Shown here one piece after another: positions 37,650-50,420 of a stretch of DNA of 64,000 nt. Both the position numbers and the translations under genes were made by a program. Below the pieces are notes generated by a model, which worked only from the letters and a program-made list of their open reading frames with translations, did not search any database and was not told where the DNA came from. Each line of letters begins with the position of its first letter. Within the stretch, counting starts at the first letter, position 1. This stretch comes from Odiellus spinosus (Eukaryota; Arthropoda; Arachnida; Opiliones; Phalangiidae), in contig OY987230.1 in assembly GCA_963920705.1 (NCBI GenBank), positions 1,116,001 through 1,180,000 of the forward strand. Reading direction: 5' to 3'.

Positions 37650-38080
37650 GAAAGAGCAATTAATGGACAGTCTAAATAATAAGAGTTTTCAAAAATCCGT
37701 TGAAAAACAAGAAAAATGTGGACAATTCAAGAAATCATAGAATATCAAAATAGTCAAATTTCAGATTTTCAAAATTCGCTTTTTGATATTAGATGTTTTT
37801 TGAATTGGCCATATTTTTCTTGTTTTTCAACGGATTTTTGAAAACTCTTATTATTAAGACTGTCCATTAATTGCTCTTTCGAATGACTTTGTTTTTGTCT
37901 AAATTGCAAAATTGTGACAAATATAAAATTGGTTAAAATTAAGCAAAAACGCTTAAAAATCCAAGATTATTGGATTCAAATGGACACAAAACTTTTGATT
38001 TTTAAGCGATTTAGACAAAATTAAGACCACTCGAAAGAGCAAATATTGGTCTATCTGAAAATCAAGAGTTTTGGAAAATC
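37650..38080 (+). repeat. Inverted-unit cassette, distant copy 5
   Basis: Carries the full linked set AAAAATGTGGACAATTC, TTATTAAGACTG, ACTTTGTTTTTGTC and TCTGAAAATCAAGAG, as at 5,500-5,935. It lies about 20 kb from the nearest other complete copy, so segments have moved between distant parts of the array. Confidence 0.75.
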
Positions 38081-40299
38081 CGTTGAAAAACATGCAAAAT
38101 ATGGACAATTCAAAAAACATCTAATATCAAAAAGCGAATTTTTAAAATCTGAAATTTGACTATTTTGATATTGTATGATTTCTAGAATTGGCCATATTTT
38201 TCTTGTTTTTCAACGGATTTTCCAAAACTATTGTTTTTTAGATAGACCAAAATTTGGTCTTTCGAGTGGTCTTAATTTTGTCTAAATCGCTTAAAATTCA
38301 AAAGTTTTGTGTCCATTTGAATCCAATAATCTTGGATTTTTAAGCGTTTTTGCTTAATTTTAACCAATTTTATATTTGTCACGTTTTGGCAATTTAGACA
38401 AAACCAAAGTCATTCGAAAGAGCAATTAATGGACAGTCTAAATAATAAGAGTTTTCAAAATACCGTTGAAAAACAAGAAAAATATGGCCAATTCAAGAAA
38501 TCATAGAATATCAAAATAGTCAAATTTCTGATTTTCAAAATTCGCTTTTTGATATTAGATGTTTTTTGAATTGTCCATATTTTCCATGTTTTTCAACGGA
38601 TTTTCCAAAACTCTTGTTTTTTAGATAGACCAAAATTTGGTCTTTCGAGTGGTCTTAATTTTGTCTAAATCGCTTAAAAATCAAAAGTTTTGTGTCCATT
38701 TGAATCCAATAATCTTGGATTTTTAAGCGTTTTTGCTTAATTTTAACCAATTTTATATTTGTCACAATTTTGCAATTTAGACAAAACCAAAGTCATTCGA
38801 AAGAGCAATTAATGGACAGTCTAAATAATAAGAGTTTTCAAAAATCCGTTGAAAAACATGGAAAATATGGACAATTCAAAAAACATCTAATATCAAAAAG
38901 CGAATTTTAAAAATCTGAAATTTGACTATTTTGATATTGTATGATTTCTTGAATTGGCCATATTTTTCTTGTTTTTCAACGGATTTTCCAAAACTATTGT
39001 TTTTTAGATAGACCAAAATTTGGTCTTTCGAGTGGTCTTAATTTTGTCTAAATCGCTTAAAATTCAAAAGTTTTGTGTCCATTTGAATCCAATAATCTTG
39101 GATTTTTAAGCGTTTTTGCTTAATTTTAACCAATTTTATATTTGTCACAATTTTGCAATTTAGACAAAACCAAAGTCATTCGAAAGAGCAATTAATGGAC
39201 AGTCTAAATAATAAGAGTTTTCAAAAATCCGTTGAAAAACAAGAAAAATATGGCCAATTCAAGAAATCATAGAATATCAAAATAGTCAAATTTCAGATTT
39301 TCAAAATTCGCTTTTTGATATTAGATGTTTTTTGAATTGTCCATATTTTCCATGTTTTTCAACGGATTTTTGAAAACTCTTATTATTAAGACTGTCCATT
39401 AATTGCTCTTTCGAATGACTTTGTTTTTGTCTAAATTGCAAAATTGTGACAAATATAAAATTGGTTAAAATTAAGCAAAAACGCTTAAAAATCCAAGATT
39501 ATTGGATTCAAATGGACACAAAACTTTTGATTTTTAAGCGATTTAGACAAAATTAAGACCACTCGAAAGAGCAAATATTGGTCTATCTGAAAATCAAGAG
39601 TTTTGGAAAATCCGTTGAAAAACATGGAAAATATGGACAATTCAAAAATCATCTAATATCAAAAAGCGAATTTTGAAAATCTGAAATTTGACTATTTTGA
39701 TATTCTATGATTTCTTGAATTGGCCATATTTTTCTTGTTTTTCAACGGATTTTCCAAAACTATTGTTTTTTAGATAGACCAAAATTTGGTCTTTCGAGTG
39801 GTCTTAATTTTGTCTAAATCGCTTAAAATTCAAAAGTTTTGTGTCCATTTGAATCCAATAATCTTGGATTTTTAAGCGTTTTTGCTTAATTTTAACCAAT
39901 TTTATATTTGTCACATTTTTGCAATTTAGACAAAACCAAAGTCATTCGAAAGAGCAATTAATGGACAGTCTAAATAATAAGAGTTTTCAAAAATCCGTTG
40001 AAAAACAAGAAAAATATGGCCAATTCAAGAAATCATAGAATATCAAAATAGTCAAATTTCAGATTTTCAAAATTCGCTTTTTGATATTAGATGTTTTTTG
40101 AATTGTCCATATTTTCCATGTTTTTCAACGGATTTTTGAAAACTCTTATTATTTAAACTGTCCATTAATTGCTCTTTCGAATGACTTTGGTTTTGTCTAA
40201 ATTGCAAAATAGTGACAAATATAAAATTGGTTAAAATTAAGCAAAAACGCTTAAAAATCCAAGATTATTGGATTCAAATGGACACAAAACTTTTGATTT

Positions 40300-43287
40300 T
40301 TAAGCGATTTAGACAAAATTAAGACCACTCGAAAGACCAAATTTTGGTCTATCTAAAAAACAAGAGTTTTGGAAAATCCGTTGAAAAACATGGAAAATAT
40401 GGACAATTCAAAAAACATCTAATATCAAAAAGCGAATTTTGAAAATCTGAAATTTGACTATTTTGATATTCTATGATTTCTTGAATTGGCCATATTTTTC
40501 TTGTTTTTCAACGGATTTTTGAAAACTCTTATTATTTAGACTGTCCATTAATTGCTCTTTCGAATGACTTTGGTTTTGTCTAAATTGCAAAATTGTGACA
40601 AATATAAAATTGGTTAAAATTAAGCAAAAACGCTTAAAAATCCAAGATTATTGGATTCAAATGGACACAAAACTTTTGAATTTTAAGCGATTTAGACAAA
40701 ATTAAGACCACTCGAAAGACCAAATTTTGGTCTATCTAAAAAACAATAGTTTTGGAAAATCCGTTGAAAAACAAGAAAAATATGGCCAATTCAAGAAATC
40801 ATACAATATCAAAATAGTCAAATTTCAGATTTTAAAAATTCGCTTTTTGATATTAGATGTTTTTTGAATTGTCCATATTTTCCATGTTTTTCAACGGATT
40901 TTCCAAAACTCTTGTTTTTTAGATAGACCAATATTTGCTCTTTCGAGTGGTCTTAACTTTGTCTAAATCGCTTAAAATTCAAAAGTTTTGTGTCCATTTG
41001 ACTCCAATAATCTTGGATTTTTAAGCGTTTTTTCTTAATTTTAACCAATTTTCTATTTGTCACAATTTTGCAATTTAGACAAAACGAAAGTCATTCGAAA
41101 GAGCAATTAATGGACAGTCTAAATAATAAGAGTTTTCAAAAATCCGTTGAAAAACAAGAAAAATGTGGACAATTCAAGAAATCATAGAATATCAAAATAG
41201 TCAAATTTCAGATTTTCAAAATTCGCTTTTTGATATTAGATGTTTTTTGAATTGGCCATATTTTTCTTGTTTTTCAACGGATTTTTGAAAACTCTTATTA
41301 TTAAGACTGTCCATTAATTGCTCTTTCGAATGACTTTGTTTTTGTCTAAATTGCAAAATTGTGACAAATATAAAATTGGTTAAAATTAAGCAAAATTAAG
41401 ACCACTCGAAAGACCAAATTTTGGTCTATCTAAAAAACAAGAGTTTTGGAAAATCCGTTGAAAAACATGGAAAATATGGACAATTCAAAAAACATCTAAC
41501 ATCAAAAAGCCAATTTTGAAAATCTGAAATTTGACTATTTTGATATTCTATGATTTCTTGAATTGGCCATATTTTCCATGTTTTTCAACGGATTTTTGAA
41601 AACTCTTATTATTTAAACTGTCCATTAATTGCTCTTTCGAATGACTTTGTTTTGTCTAAATTGCAAAATTGTGACAAATATAAAATTGGTTAAAATTAAG
41701 CAAAAACGCTTAAAAATCCAAGATTATTGGATTCAAATGGACACAAAACTTTTGATTTTTAAGCGATTTAGACAAAATTAAGACCACTCGAAAGACCAAA
41801 TTTTGGTCTATCTAAAAAACAAGAGTTTTGGAAAATCCGTTGAAAAACATGGAAAATATGGACAATTCAAAAAACATCTAATATCAAAAAGCGAATTTTG
41901 ATAATCTGAAATTTGACTATTTTGATATTCTATGATTTCTTGAATTGGCCATATTTTTCTTGTTTTTCAACGGATTTTTGAAAACTCTTATTATTTAAAC
42001 TGTCCATTAATTGCTCTTTCGAATGACTTTGTTTTGTCTAAATTGCAAAATTGTGACAAATATAAAATTGGTTAAAATTAAGCAAAAACGCTTAAAAATC
42101 CCAGATTATTGGATTCAAATGGACACAAAACTTTTGATTTTTAAGCGATTTAGACAAAATTAAGACCACTCGAAAGAGCAAATATTGGTCTATCTGAAAA
42201 TCAAGAGTTTTGGAAAATCCGTTGAAAAACATGGAAAATATGGACAATTCAAAAAACATCTAATATCAAAAAGCGAATTTTTAAAATCTGAAATTTGACT
42301 ATTTTGATATTGTATGATTTCTAGAATTGGCCATATTTTTCTTGTTTTTCAACGGATTTTACAAAACTATTGTTTTTTAGATAGACCAAAATTTGGTCTT
42401 TCGAGTGGTCTTAATTTTGTCTAAATCGCTTAAAATTCAAAAGTTTTGTGTCCATTTGAATCCAATAATCTTGGATTTTTAAACGTTTTTGCTTAATTTT
42501 AACCAATTTTATATTTGTCACGTTTTGGCAATTTAGACAAAACCAAAGTCATTCGAAAGAGCAATTAATGGACAGTCTAAATAATAAGAGTTTTCAAAAA
42601 TCCGTTGAAAAACAAGAAAAATATGGCCAATTCAAGAAATCATAGAATATCAAAATAGTCAAATTTCAGATTTTCAAAATTCGCTTTTTGATATTAGATG
42701 TTTTTTGAATTGTCCATATTTTCCATGTTTTTCAACGGATTTTCCAAAACTCTTGTTTTTTAGATAGACCAATATTTGCTCTTTCGAGTGGTCTTAATTT
42801 TGTCTAAATCGCTTAAAAATCAAAAGTTTTGTGTCCATTTGAATCCAATAATCTTGGATTTTTAAGAGTTTTTGCTTAATTTTAACCAATTTTATATTTG
42901 TCACAATTTTGCAATTTAGACAAAACCAAAGTCATTCGAAAGAGCAATTAATGGACAGTCTAAATAATAAGAGTTTTCAAAAATCCGTTGAAAAACAAGA
43001 AAAATATGGCCAATTCAAGAAATCATAGAATATCAAAATAGTCAAATTTCAGATTTTCAAAATTCGCTTTTTGATATTAGATGTTTTTTGAATTGTCCAT
43101 ATTTTCCATGTTTTTCAACGGATTTTTGAAAACTCTTATTATTAAGACTGTCCATTAATTGCTCTTTCGAATGACTGTTTTTGTCTAAATTGCAAAATTG
43201 TGACAAATATAAAATTGGTTAAAATTAAGCAAAAACGCTTAAAAATCCCAGATTATTGGATTCAAATGGACACAAAACTTTTGATTT
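40300..43287. repeat. Higher-order repeat H8, copy 1 (eight units, 2,988 bp)
   Basis: Eight units; cores run + + - + + + - - starting from about 40,195. Private variants that recur 2,988 bp downstream are CTTAACTTTGTC (about 40,952), GACTCCAATAATC (41,000), TTTTCTATTTGTC (about 41,049), ACAAAACGAAAGTC, a core with an internal deletion (41,388) and GGATTTTACAAAAC (about 42,355). Differences between copies are sparse (for example AAACGTTTTT near 42,480 and AAGAGTTTTT near 42,862 in this copy only). Confidence 0.88.
41388..41402 (+). repeat. Core with ~72-bp internal deletion (copy in H8-1)
   Basis: The sequence runs AAGCAAAATTAAGACC where the complete core has about 72 more bases between AAGCAAAA and TTAAGACC. 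CAAAA occurs at both edges of the missing piece, which fits slippage or microhomology-mediated deletion. The identical junction at 44,376 was made by the later 2,988-bp duplication. Confidence 0.85.
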
Positions 43288-46280
43288 TTAAGCGATTTAG
43301 ACAAAATTAAGACCACTCGAAAGACCAAATTTTGGTCTATCTAAAAAACAAGAGTTTTGGAAAATCCGTTGAAAAACATGGAAAATATGGACAATTCAAA
43401 AAACATCTAATATCAAAAAGCGAATTTTGAAAATCTGAAATTTGACTATTTTGATATTCTATGATTTCTTGAATTGGCCATATTTTTCTTGTTTTTCAAC
43501 GGATTTTTGAAAACTCTTATTATTTAGACTGTCCATTAATTGCTCTTTCGAATGACTTTGGTTTTGTCTAAATTGCAAAATTGTGACAAATATAAAATTG
43601 GTTAAAATTAAGCAAAAACGCTTAAAAATCCAAGATTATTGGATTCAAATGGACACAAAACTTTTGAATTTTAAGCGATTTAGACAAAATTAAGACCACT
43701 CGAAAGACCAAATTTTGGTCTATCTAAAAAACAATAGTTTTGGAAAATCCGTTGAAAAACAAGAAAAATATGGCCAATTCAAGAAATCATACAATATCAA
43801 AATAGTCAAATTTCAGATTTTAAAAATTCGCTTTTTGATATTAGATGTTTTTTGAATTGTCCATATTTTCCTTGTTTTTCAACGGATTTTCCAAAACTCT
43901 TGTTTTTTAGATAGACCAATATTTGCTCTTTCGAGTGGTCTTAACTTTGTCTAAATCGCTTAAAATTCAAAAGTTTTGTGTCCATTTGACTCCAATAATC
44001 TTGGATTTTTAAGCGTTTTTTCTTAATTTTAACCAATTTTCTATTTGTCACAATTTTGCAATTTAGACAAAACGAAAGTCATTCGAAAGAGCAATTAATG
44101 GACAGTCTAAATAATAAGAGTTTTCAAAAATCCGTTGAAAAACAAGAAAAATGTGGACAATTCAAGAAATCATAGAATATCAAAATAGTCAAATTTCAGA
44201 TTTTCAAAATTCGCTTTTTGATATTAGATGTTTTTTGAATTGGCCATATTTTTCTTGTTTTTCAACGGATTTTTGAAAACTCTTATTATTAAGACTGTCC
44301 ATTAATTGCTCTTTCGAATGACTTTGTTTTTGTCTAAATTGCAAAATTGTGACAAATATAAAATTGGTTAAAATTAAGCAAAATTAAGACCACTCGAAAG
44401 ACCAAATTTTGGTCTATCTAAAAAACAAGAGTTTTGGAAAATCCGTTGAAAAACATGGAAAATATGGACAATTCAAAAAACATCTAACATCAAAAAGCGA
44501 ATTTTGAAAATCTGAAATTTGACTATTTTGATATTCTATGATTTCTTGAATTGGCCATATTTTCCATGTTTTTCAACGGATTTTTGAAAACTCTTATTAT
44601 TTAAACTGTCCATTAATTGCTCTTTCGAATGACTTTGTTTTGTCTAAATTGCAAAATTGTGACAAATATAAAATTGGTTAAAATTAAGCAAAAACGCTTA
44701 AAAATCCAAGATTATTGGATTCAAATGGACACAAAACTTTTGATTTTTAAGCGATTTAGACAAAATTAAGACCACTCGAAAGACCAAATTTTGGTCTATC
44801 TAAAAAACAAGAGTTTTGGAAAATCCGTTGAAAAACATGGAAAATATGGACAATTCAAAAAACATCTAATATCAAAAAGCGAATTTTGATAATCTGAAAT
44901 TTGACTATTTTGATATTCTATGATTTCTTGAATTGGCCATATTTTTCTTGTTTTTCAACGGATTTTTGAAAACTCTTATTATTTAAACTGTCCATTAATT
45001 GCTCTTTCGAATGACTTTGTTTTGTCTAAATTGCAAAATTGTGACAAATATAAAATTGGTTAAAATTAAGCAAAAACGCTTAAAAATCCCAGATTATTGG
45101 ATTCAAATGGACACAAAACTTTTGATTTTTAAGCGATTTAGACAAAATTAAGACCACTCGAAAGAGCAAATATTGGTCTATCTGAAAATCAAGAGTTTTG
45201 GAAAATCCGTTGAAAAACATGGAAAATATGGACAATTCAAAAAACATCTAATATCAAAAAGCGAATTTTTAAAATCTGAAATTTGACTATTTTGATATTG
45301 TATGATTTCTAGAATTGGCCATATTTTTCTTGTTTTTCAACGGATTTTACAAAACTATTGTTTTTTAGATAGACCAAAATTTGGTCTTTCGAGTGGTCTT
45401 AATTTTGTCTAAATCGCTTAAAATTCAAAAGTTTTGTGTCCATTTGAATCCAATAATCTTGGATTTTTAAGCGTTTTTGCTTAATTTTAACCAATTTTAT
45501 ATTTGTCACGTTTTGGCAATTTAGACAAAACCAAAGTCATTCGAAAGAGCAATTAATGGACAGTCTAAATAATAAGAGTTTTCAAAAATCCGTTGAAAAA
45601 CAAGAAAAATATGGCCAATTCAAGAAATCATAGAATATCAAAATAGTCAAATTTCAGATTTTCAAAATTCGCTTTTTGATATTAGATGTTTTTTGAATTG
45701 TCCATATTTTCCATGTTTTTCAACGGATTTTCCAAAACTCTTGTTTTTTAGATAGACCAATATTTGCTCTTTCGAGTGGTCTTAATTTTGTCTAAATCGC
45801 TTAAAAATCAAAAGTTTTGTGTCCATTTGAATCCAATAATCTTGGATTTTTAAGCGTTTTTGCTTAATTTTAACCAATTTTATATTTGTCACAATTTTGC
45901 AATTTAGACAAAACCAAAGTCATTCGAAAGAGCAATTAATGGACAGTCTAAATAATAAGAGTTTTCAAAAATCCGTTGAAAAACAAGAAAAATATGGCCA
46001 ATTCAAGAAATCATAGAATATCAAAATAGTCAAATTTCAGATTTTCAAAATTCGCTTTTTGATATTAGATGTTTTTTGAATTGTCCATATTTTCCATGTT
46101 TTTCAACGGATTTTTGAAAACTCTTATTATTAAGACTGTCCATTAATTGCTCTTTCGAATGACTTTGTTTTTGTCTAAATTGCAAAATTGTGACAAATAT
46201 AAAATTGGTTAAAATTAAGCAAAAACGCTTAAAAATCCCAGATTATTGGATTCAAATGGACACAAAACTTTTGATTTTTA
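43288..46280. repeat. Higher-order repeat H8, copy 2
   Basis: Tandem copy of the preceding block with the same orientation order and variants, including the deleted core (44,376) and GACTCCAATAATC (43,988). The arm at about 43,173 has lost two bases relative to others (GACTGTTTTTG). Confidence 0.87.
44376..44391 (+). repeat. Core with ~72-bp internal deletion (copy in H8-2)
   Basis: Same junction as at 41,388, exactly one H8 period (2,988 bp) downstream. The surrounding private variants also match, so this is one deletion seen twice. Confidence 0.85.
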
Positions 46281-47317
46281 AGCGATTTAGACAAAATTAA
46301 GACCACTCGAAAGAGCAAATATTGGTCTATCTGAAAATCAAGAGTTTTGGAAAATCCGTTGAAAAACATGGAAAATATGGACAATTCAAAAAACATCTAA
46401 TATCAAAAAGCGAATTTTTAAAATCTGAAATTTGACTATTTTGATATTGTATGATTTCTAGAATTGGCCATATTTTTCTTGTTTTTCAACGGATTTTACA
46501 AAACTATTGTTTTTTAGATAGACCAAAATTTGGTCTTTCGAGTGGTCTTAATTTTGTCTAAATCGCTTAAAATTCAAAAGTTTTGTGTCCATTTGAATCC
46601 AATAATCTTGGATTTTTAAGCGTTTTTGCTTAATTTTAACCAATTTTATATTTGTCACGTTTTGGCAATTTAGACAAAACCAAAGTCATTCGAAAGAGCA
46701 ATTAATGGACAGTCTAAATAATAAGAGTTTTCAAAAATCCGTTGAAAAACAAGAAAAATATGGCCAATTCAAGAAATCATAGAATATCAAAATAGTCAAA
46801 TTTCAGATTTTCAAAATTCGCTTTTTGATATTAGATGTTTTTTGAATTGTCCATATTTTCCATGTTTTTCAACGGATTTTCCAAAACTCTTGTTTTTTAG
46901 ATAGACCAATATTTGCTCTTTCGAGTGGTCTTAATTTTGTCTAAATCGCTTAAAAATCAAAAGTTTTGTGTCCATTTGAATCCAATAATCTTGGATTTTT
47001 AAGCGTTTTTGCTTAATTTTAACCAATTTTATATTTGTCACAATTTTGCAATTTAGACAAAACCAAAGTCATTCGAAAGAGCAATTAATGGACAGTCTAA
47101 ATAATAAGAGTTTTCAAAAATCCGTTGAAAAACAAGAAAAATATGGCCAATTCAAGAAATCATAGAATATCAAAATAGTCAAATTTCAGATTTTCAAAAT
47201 TCGCTTTTTGATATTAGATGTTTTTTGAATTGTCCATATTTTCCATGTTTTTCAACGGATTTTTGAAAACTCTTATTATTAAGACTGTCCATTAATTGCT
47301 CTTTCGAATGACTTTGT
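45020..47317. repeat. Three-unit repeat, two copies (1,149 bp)
   Basis: Core order + - - twice, at about 45,020-46,168 and 46,169-47,317. AAAATCCCAGATTATTGG (45,083 and 46,232) and GGATTTTACAAAAC (about 45,342 and 46,491) recur at 1,149 bp, exactly 3 x 383. This repeat overlaps the end of H8, so the three-unit duplication was laid over the eight-unit one. Confidence 0.85.
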
Positions 47318-47420
47318 TTTTGTCTAAATTGCAAAATTGTGACAAATATAAAATTGGTTAAAATTAAGCAAAAACGCTTAAAAATCCAAGATTATTGGAT
47401 TCAAATGGACACAAAACTTT

Positions 47421-47440
47421 TGATTTTTAAGACCACTCGA
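47421..47440 (+). repeat. 19-bp deletion at the core/arm boundary
   Basis: TGATTTTTAAG runs straight into ACCACTCG, so the usual CGATTTAGACAAAATTAAG is absent. The right terminal inverted repeat of this core is therefore lost. TAAG is present at both edges of the lost segment, fitting a direct-repeat deletion. Confidence 0.85.
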
Positions 47441-48447
47441 AAGAGCAAATATTGGTCTATCTGAAAATCAAGAGTTTTGGAAAATCCGTTGAAAAACATG
47501 GAAAATATGGACAATTCAAAAAACATCTAATATCAAAAAGCGAATTTTGAAAATCTGAAATTTGACTATTTTGATATTCTATGATTTCTTGAATTGGCCA
47601 TATTTTTCTTGTTTTTCAACGGATTTTTGAAAACTCTTATTATTTAGACTGTCCATTAATTGCTCTTTCGAATGACTTTGGTTTTGTCTAAATTGCCAAA
47701 ACGTGACAAATATAAAATTGGTTAAAATTAAGCAAAAACGCTTAAAAATCCAAGATTATTGGATTCAAATGGACACAAAACTTTTGAATTTTAAGCGATT
47801 TAGACAAAACTAAGACCACTCGAAAGACCAAATTTTGGTCTATCTAAAAAACAATAGTTTTGGAAAATCCGTTGAAAAACAAGAAAAATATGGCCAATTC
47901 TAGAAATCATACAATATCAAAATAGTCAAATTTCAGATTTTAAAAATTCGCTTTTTGATATTAGATGTTTTTTGAATTGTCCATATTTTCCATGTTTTTC
48001 AACGGATTTTCCAAAACTCTTGTTTTTTAGATAGACCAAAATTTGGTCTTTCGAGTGGTCTTAATTTTGTCTAAATCGCTTAAAAATCAAAAGTTTTGTG
48101 TCCATTTGAATCCAATAATCTTGGATTTTTAAGCGTTTTTGCTTTATTTTAACCAATTTTATATTTGTCACAATTTTGCAATTTAGACAAAACCAAAGTC
48201 ATTCGAAAGAGCAATTAATGGACAGTTTAAATAATAAGAGTTTTCAAAAATCCGTTGAAAAACATGGAAAATATGTACAATTCAAAAAACATCTAATATC
48301 AAAAAGCGAATTTTGAAAATCTGAAATTTGACTATTTTGATATTCTATGATTTCTTGAATTGGCCATATCTTTCTTGTTTTTCAACGGATTTTTGAAAAC
48401 TCTTATTATTTAGACTGTCCATTAATTGCTCTTTAGAATGACTTTGG

Positions 48448-48580
48448 TTGGATTTTTAAGCGTTTTTGCTTAATTTTAACCAATTTTATATTTGTCACAA
48501 TTTTGCAATTTAGACAAAATTGCAAAATTGTGACAAATATAAAATTGGTTAAAATTAAGCAAAAACGCTTAAAAATCCAA
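48448..48580. repeat. Unique perfect palindrome: 64-bp arms, 5-bp spacer
   Basis: A minus-oriented core fragment (48,448-48,511) faces a plus core (48,517-48,580) across the spacer AGACA, with no hairpin module between them. The arms are perfectly complementary over 64 bp, and pairing stops at 48,447/48,581. Elsewhere cores are always separated by the ~250-bp hairpin module. The left join is GACTTTGG/TTGGATTTTT and shares TTGG; the right join falls in AATTTAGACAAAATTGC. Two joins with short shared sequence fit a double template switch during replication, which is an inference. Confidence 0.9.
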
Positions 48581-50029
48581 GATTATTGGATTCAAATGGA
48601 CACAAAACTTTTGAATTTTAAGCGATTTAGACAAAATTAAGACCACTCGAAAGAGCAAATATTGGTCTATCTAAAAAACAAGAGTTTTGGAAAATCCGTT
48701 GAAAAACATGGAAAATATGGACAATTCAAAAAACATCTAATATCAAAAAGCGAATTTTTAAAATCTGAAATTTGACTATTTTGATATTGTATGATTTCTT
48801 GAATTGGCCATATTTTTCTTGTTTTTCAACGGATTTTCCAAAACTATTGTTTTTTAGATAGACCAAAATTTCGTCTTTCGAGTGGTCTTAATTTTGTCTA
48901 AATCGCTTAAAATTCAAAAGTTTTGTGTCCATTTGAATCCAATAATCTTGGATTTTTATGCGTTTTTGCTTAATTTTAACCAATTTTATATTTGTCACAA
49001 TTTTGCAATTTAGACAAAACCAAAGTCATTCTAAAGAGCAATTAATGGACAGTCTAAATAATAAGAGTTTTCAAAAATCCGTTGAAAAACAAGAAAAATA
49101 TGGCCAATTCAAGAAATCATAGAATATCAAAATAGTCAAATTTCAGATTTTCAAAATTCGCTTTTTGATATTAGATGTTTTTTGAATTGTCCATATTTTC
49201 CATGTTTTTCAACGGATTTTCCAAAACTCTTGTTTTTTAGATAGACCAAGATTTGGTCTTTCGAGTGGTCTTAATTTTGTCTAAATCGCTTAAAAATCAA
49301 AAGTTTTGTGTCCATTTGAATCCAATAATCTTGGATTTTTAAGCGTTTTTGCTTAATTTTAACCAATTTTATATTTGTCACAATTTTGCAATTTAGACAA
49401 AACCAAAGTCATTCGAAAGAGCAATTAATGGACAGTCTAAATAATAAGAGTTTTCAAAAATCCGTTGAAAAACATGAAAAATATGGCCAATTCAAGAAAT
49501 CATAGAATATCAAAATAGTCAAATTTCAGATTTTCAAAATTCGCTTTTTGATATTAGATGTTTTTTGAATTGTCCATATTTTCCATGTTTTTCAACGGAT
49601 TTTTGAAAACTCTTATTATTTCAACTGTCCATTAATTGCTCTTTCGAATGACTTTGGTTTTGTCTAAATTGCAAAATTGTGACAAATATAAAATTGGTTA
49701 AAATTAAGCAAAAACGCTTAAAAATCCAAGATTATTGGATTCAAATGGACACAAAACTTTTGATTTTTAAGCGATTTAGACAAAATTAAGACCACTCGAA
49801 AGACCAAATTTTGGTCTATCTAAAAAACAAGAGTTTTGGAAAATCCGTTGAAAAACATGGAAAATATGGACAATTCAAAAAACATCTAATATCAAAAAGC
49901 GAATTTTGAAAATCTGAAATTTGACTATTTTGATATTCTATGATTTCTTGAATTGGCCATATTTTTCTTGTTTTTCAACGGATTTTTGAAAACTCTTATT
50001 ATTTAGACTGTCCATTAATTGCTCTTTCG

Positions 50030-50420
50030 AATGCCTTTGGTTTTGTCTAAATTGCCAAAACGTGACAAATATAAAATTGGTTAAAATTAAGCAAAAACGC
50101 TTAAAAATCCAAGATTATTGGATTCAAATGGACACAAAACTTTTGAATTTTAAGCTAATCAGACAAAATTAAGACCACTCGAAAGACCAAATTTTGGTCT
50201 ATCTAAAAAACAATAGTTTTGGAAATTCCGTTGAAAAACAAGAAAAATATGGCCAATTCAAGAAATCATACAATAGCAAAATAGTCAAATTTCAGATTTT
50301 AAAAATTCGCTTTTTGATATTAGATGTTTTTTGAATTGTCCATATTTTCCATGTTTTTCAACGGGTTTTCCGAAACTCTTGATTTTCAGATAGACCAATA
50401 TTAGCTCTTTCGAGTGGTCT
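50030..50420. repeat. Unusually diverged unit
   Basis: This unit carries many private changes in under 400 bp: ATGCCTTTGG (50,032), TAAGCTAATCAGAC in place of TAAGCGATTTAGAC (50,151), GGAAATTCCG (50,221), CAATAGCAAA (50,271), AACGGGTTTTCCGAAAC (about 50,360) and ATATTAGCTC (50,398). Most units nearby have one or none. It may have escaped homogenisation or been imported from a diverged part of the array. Confidence 0.75.
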
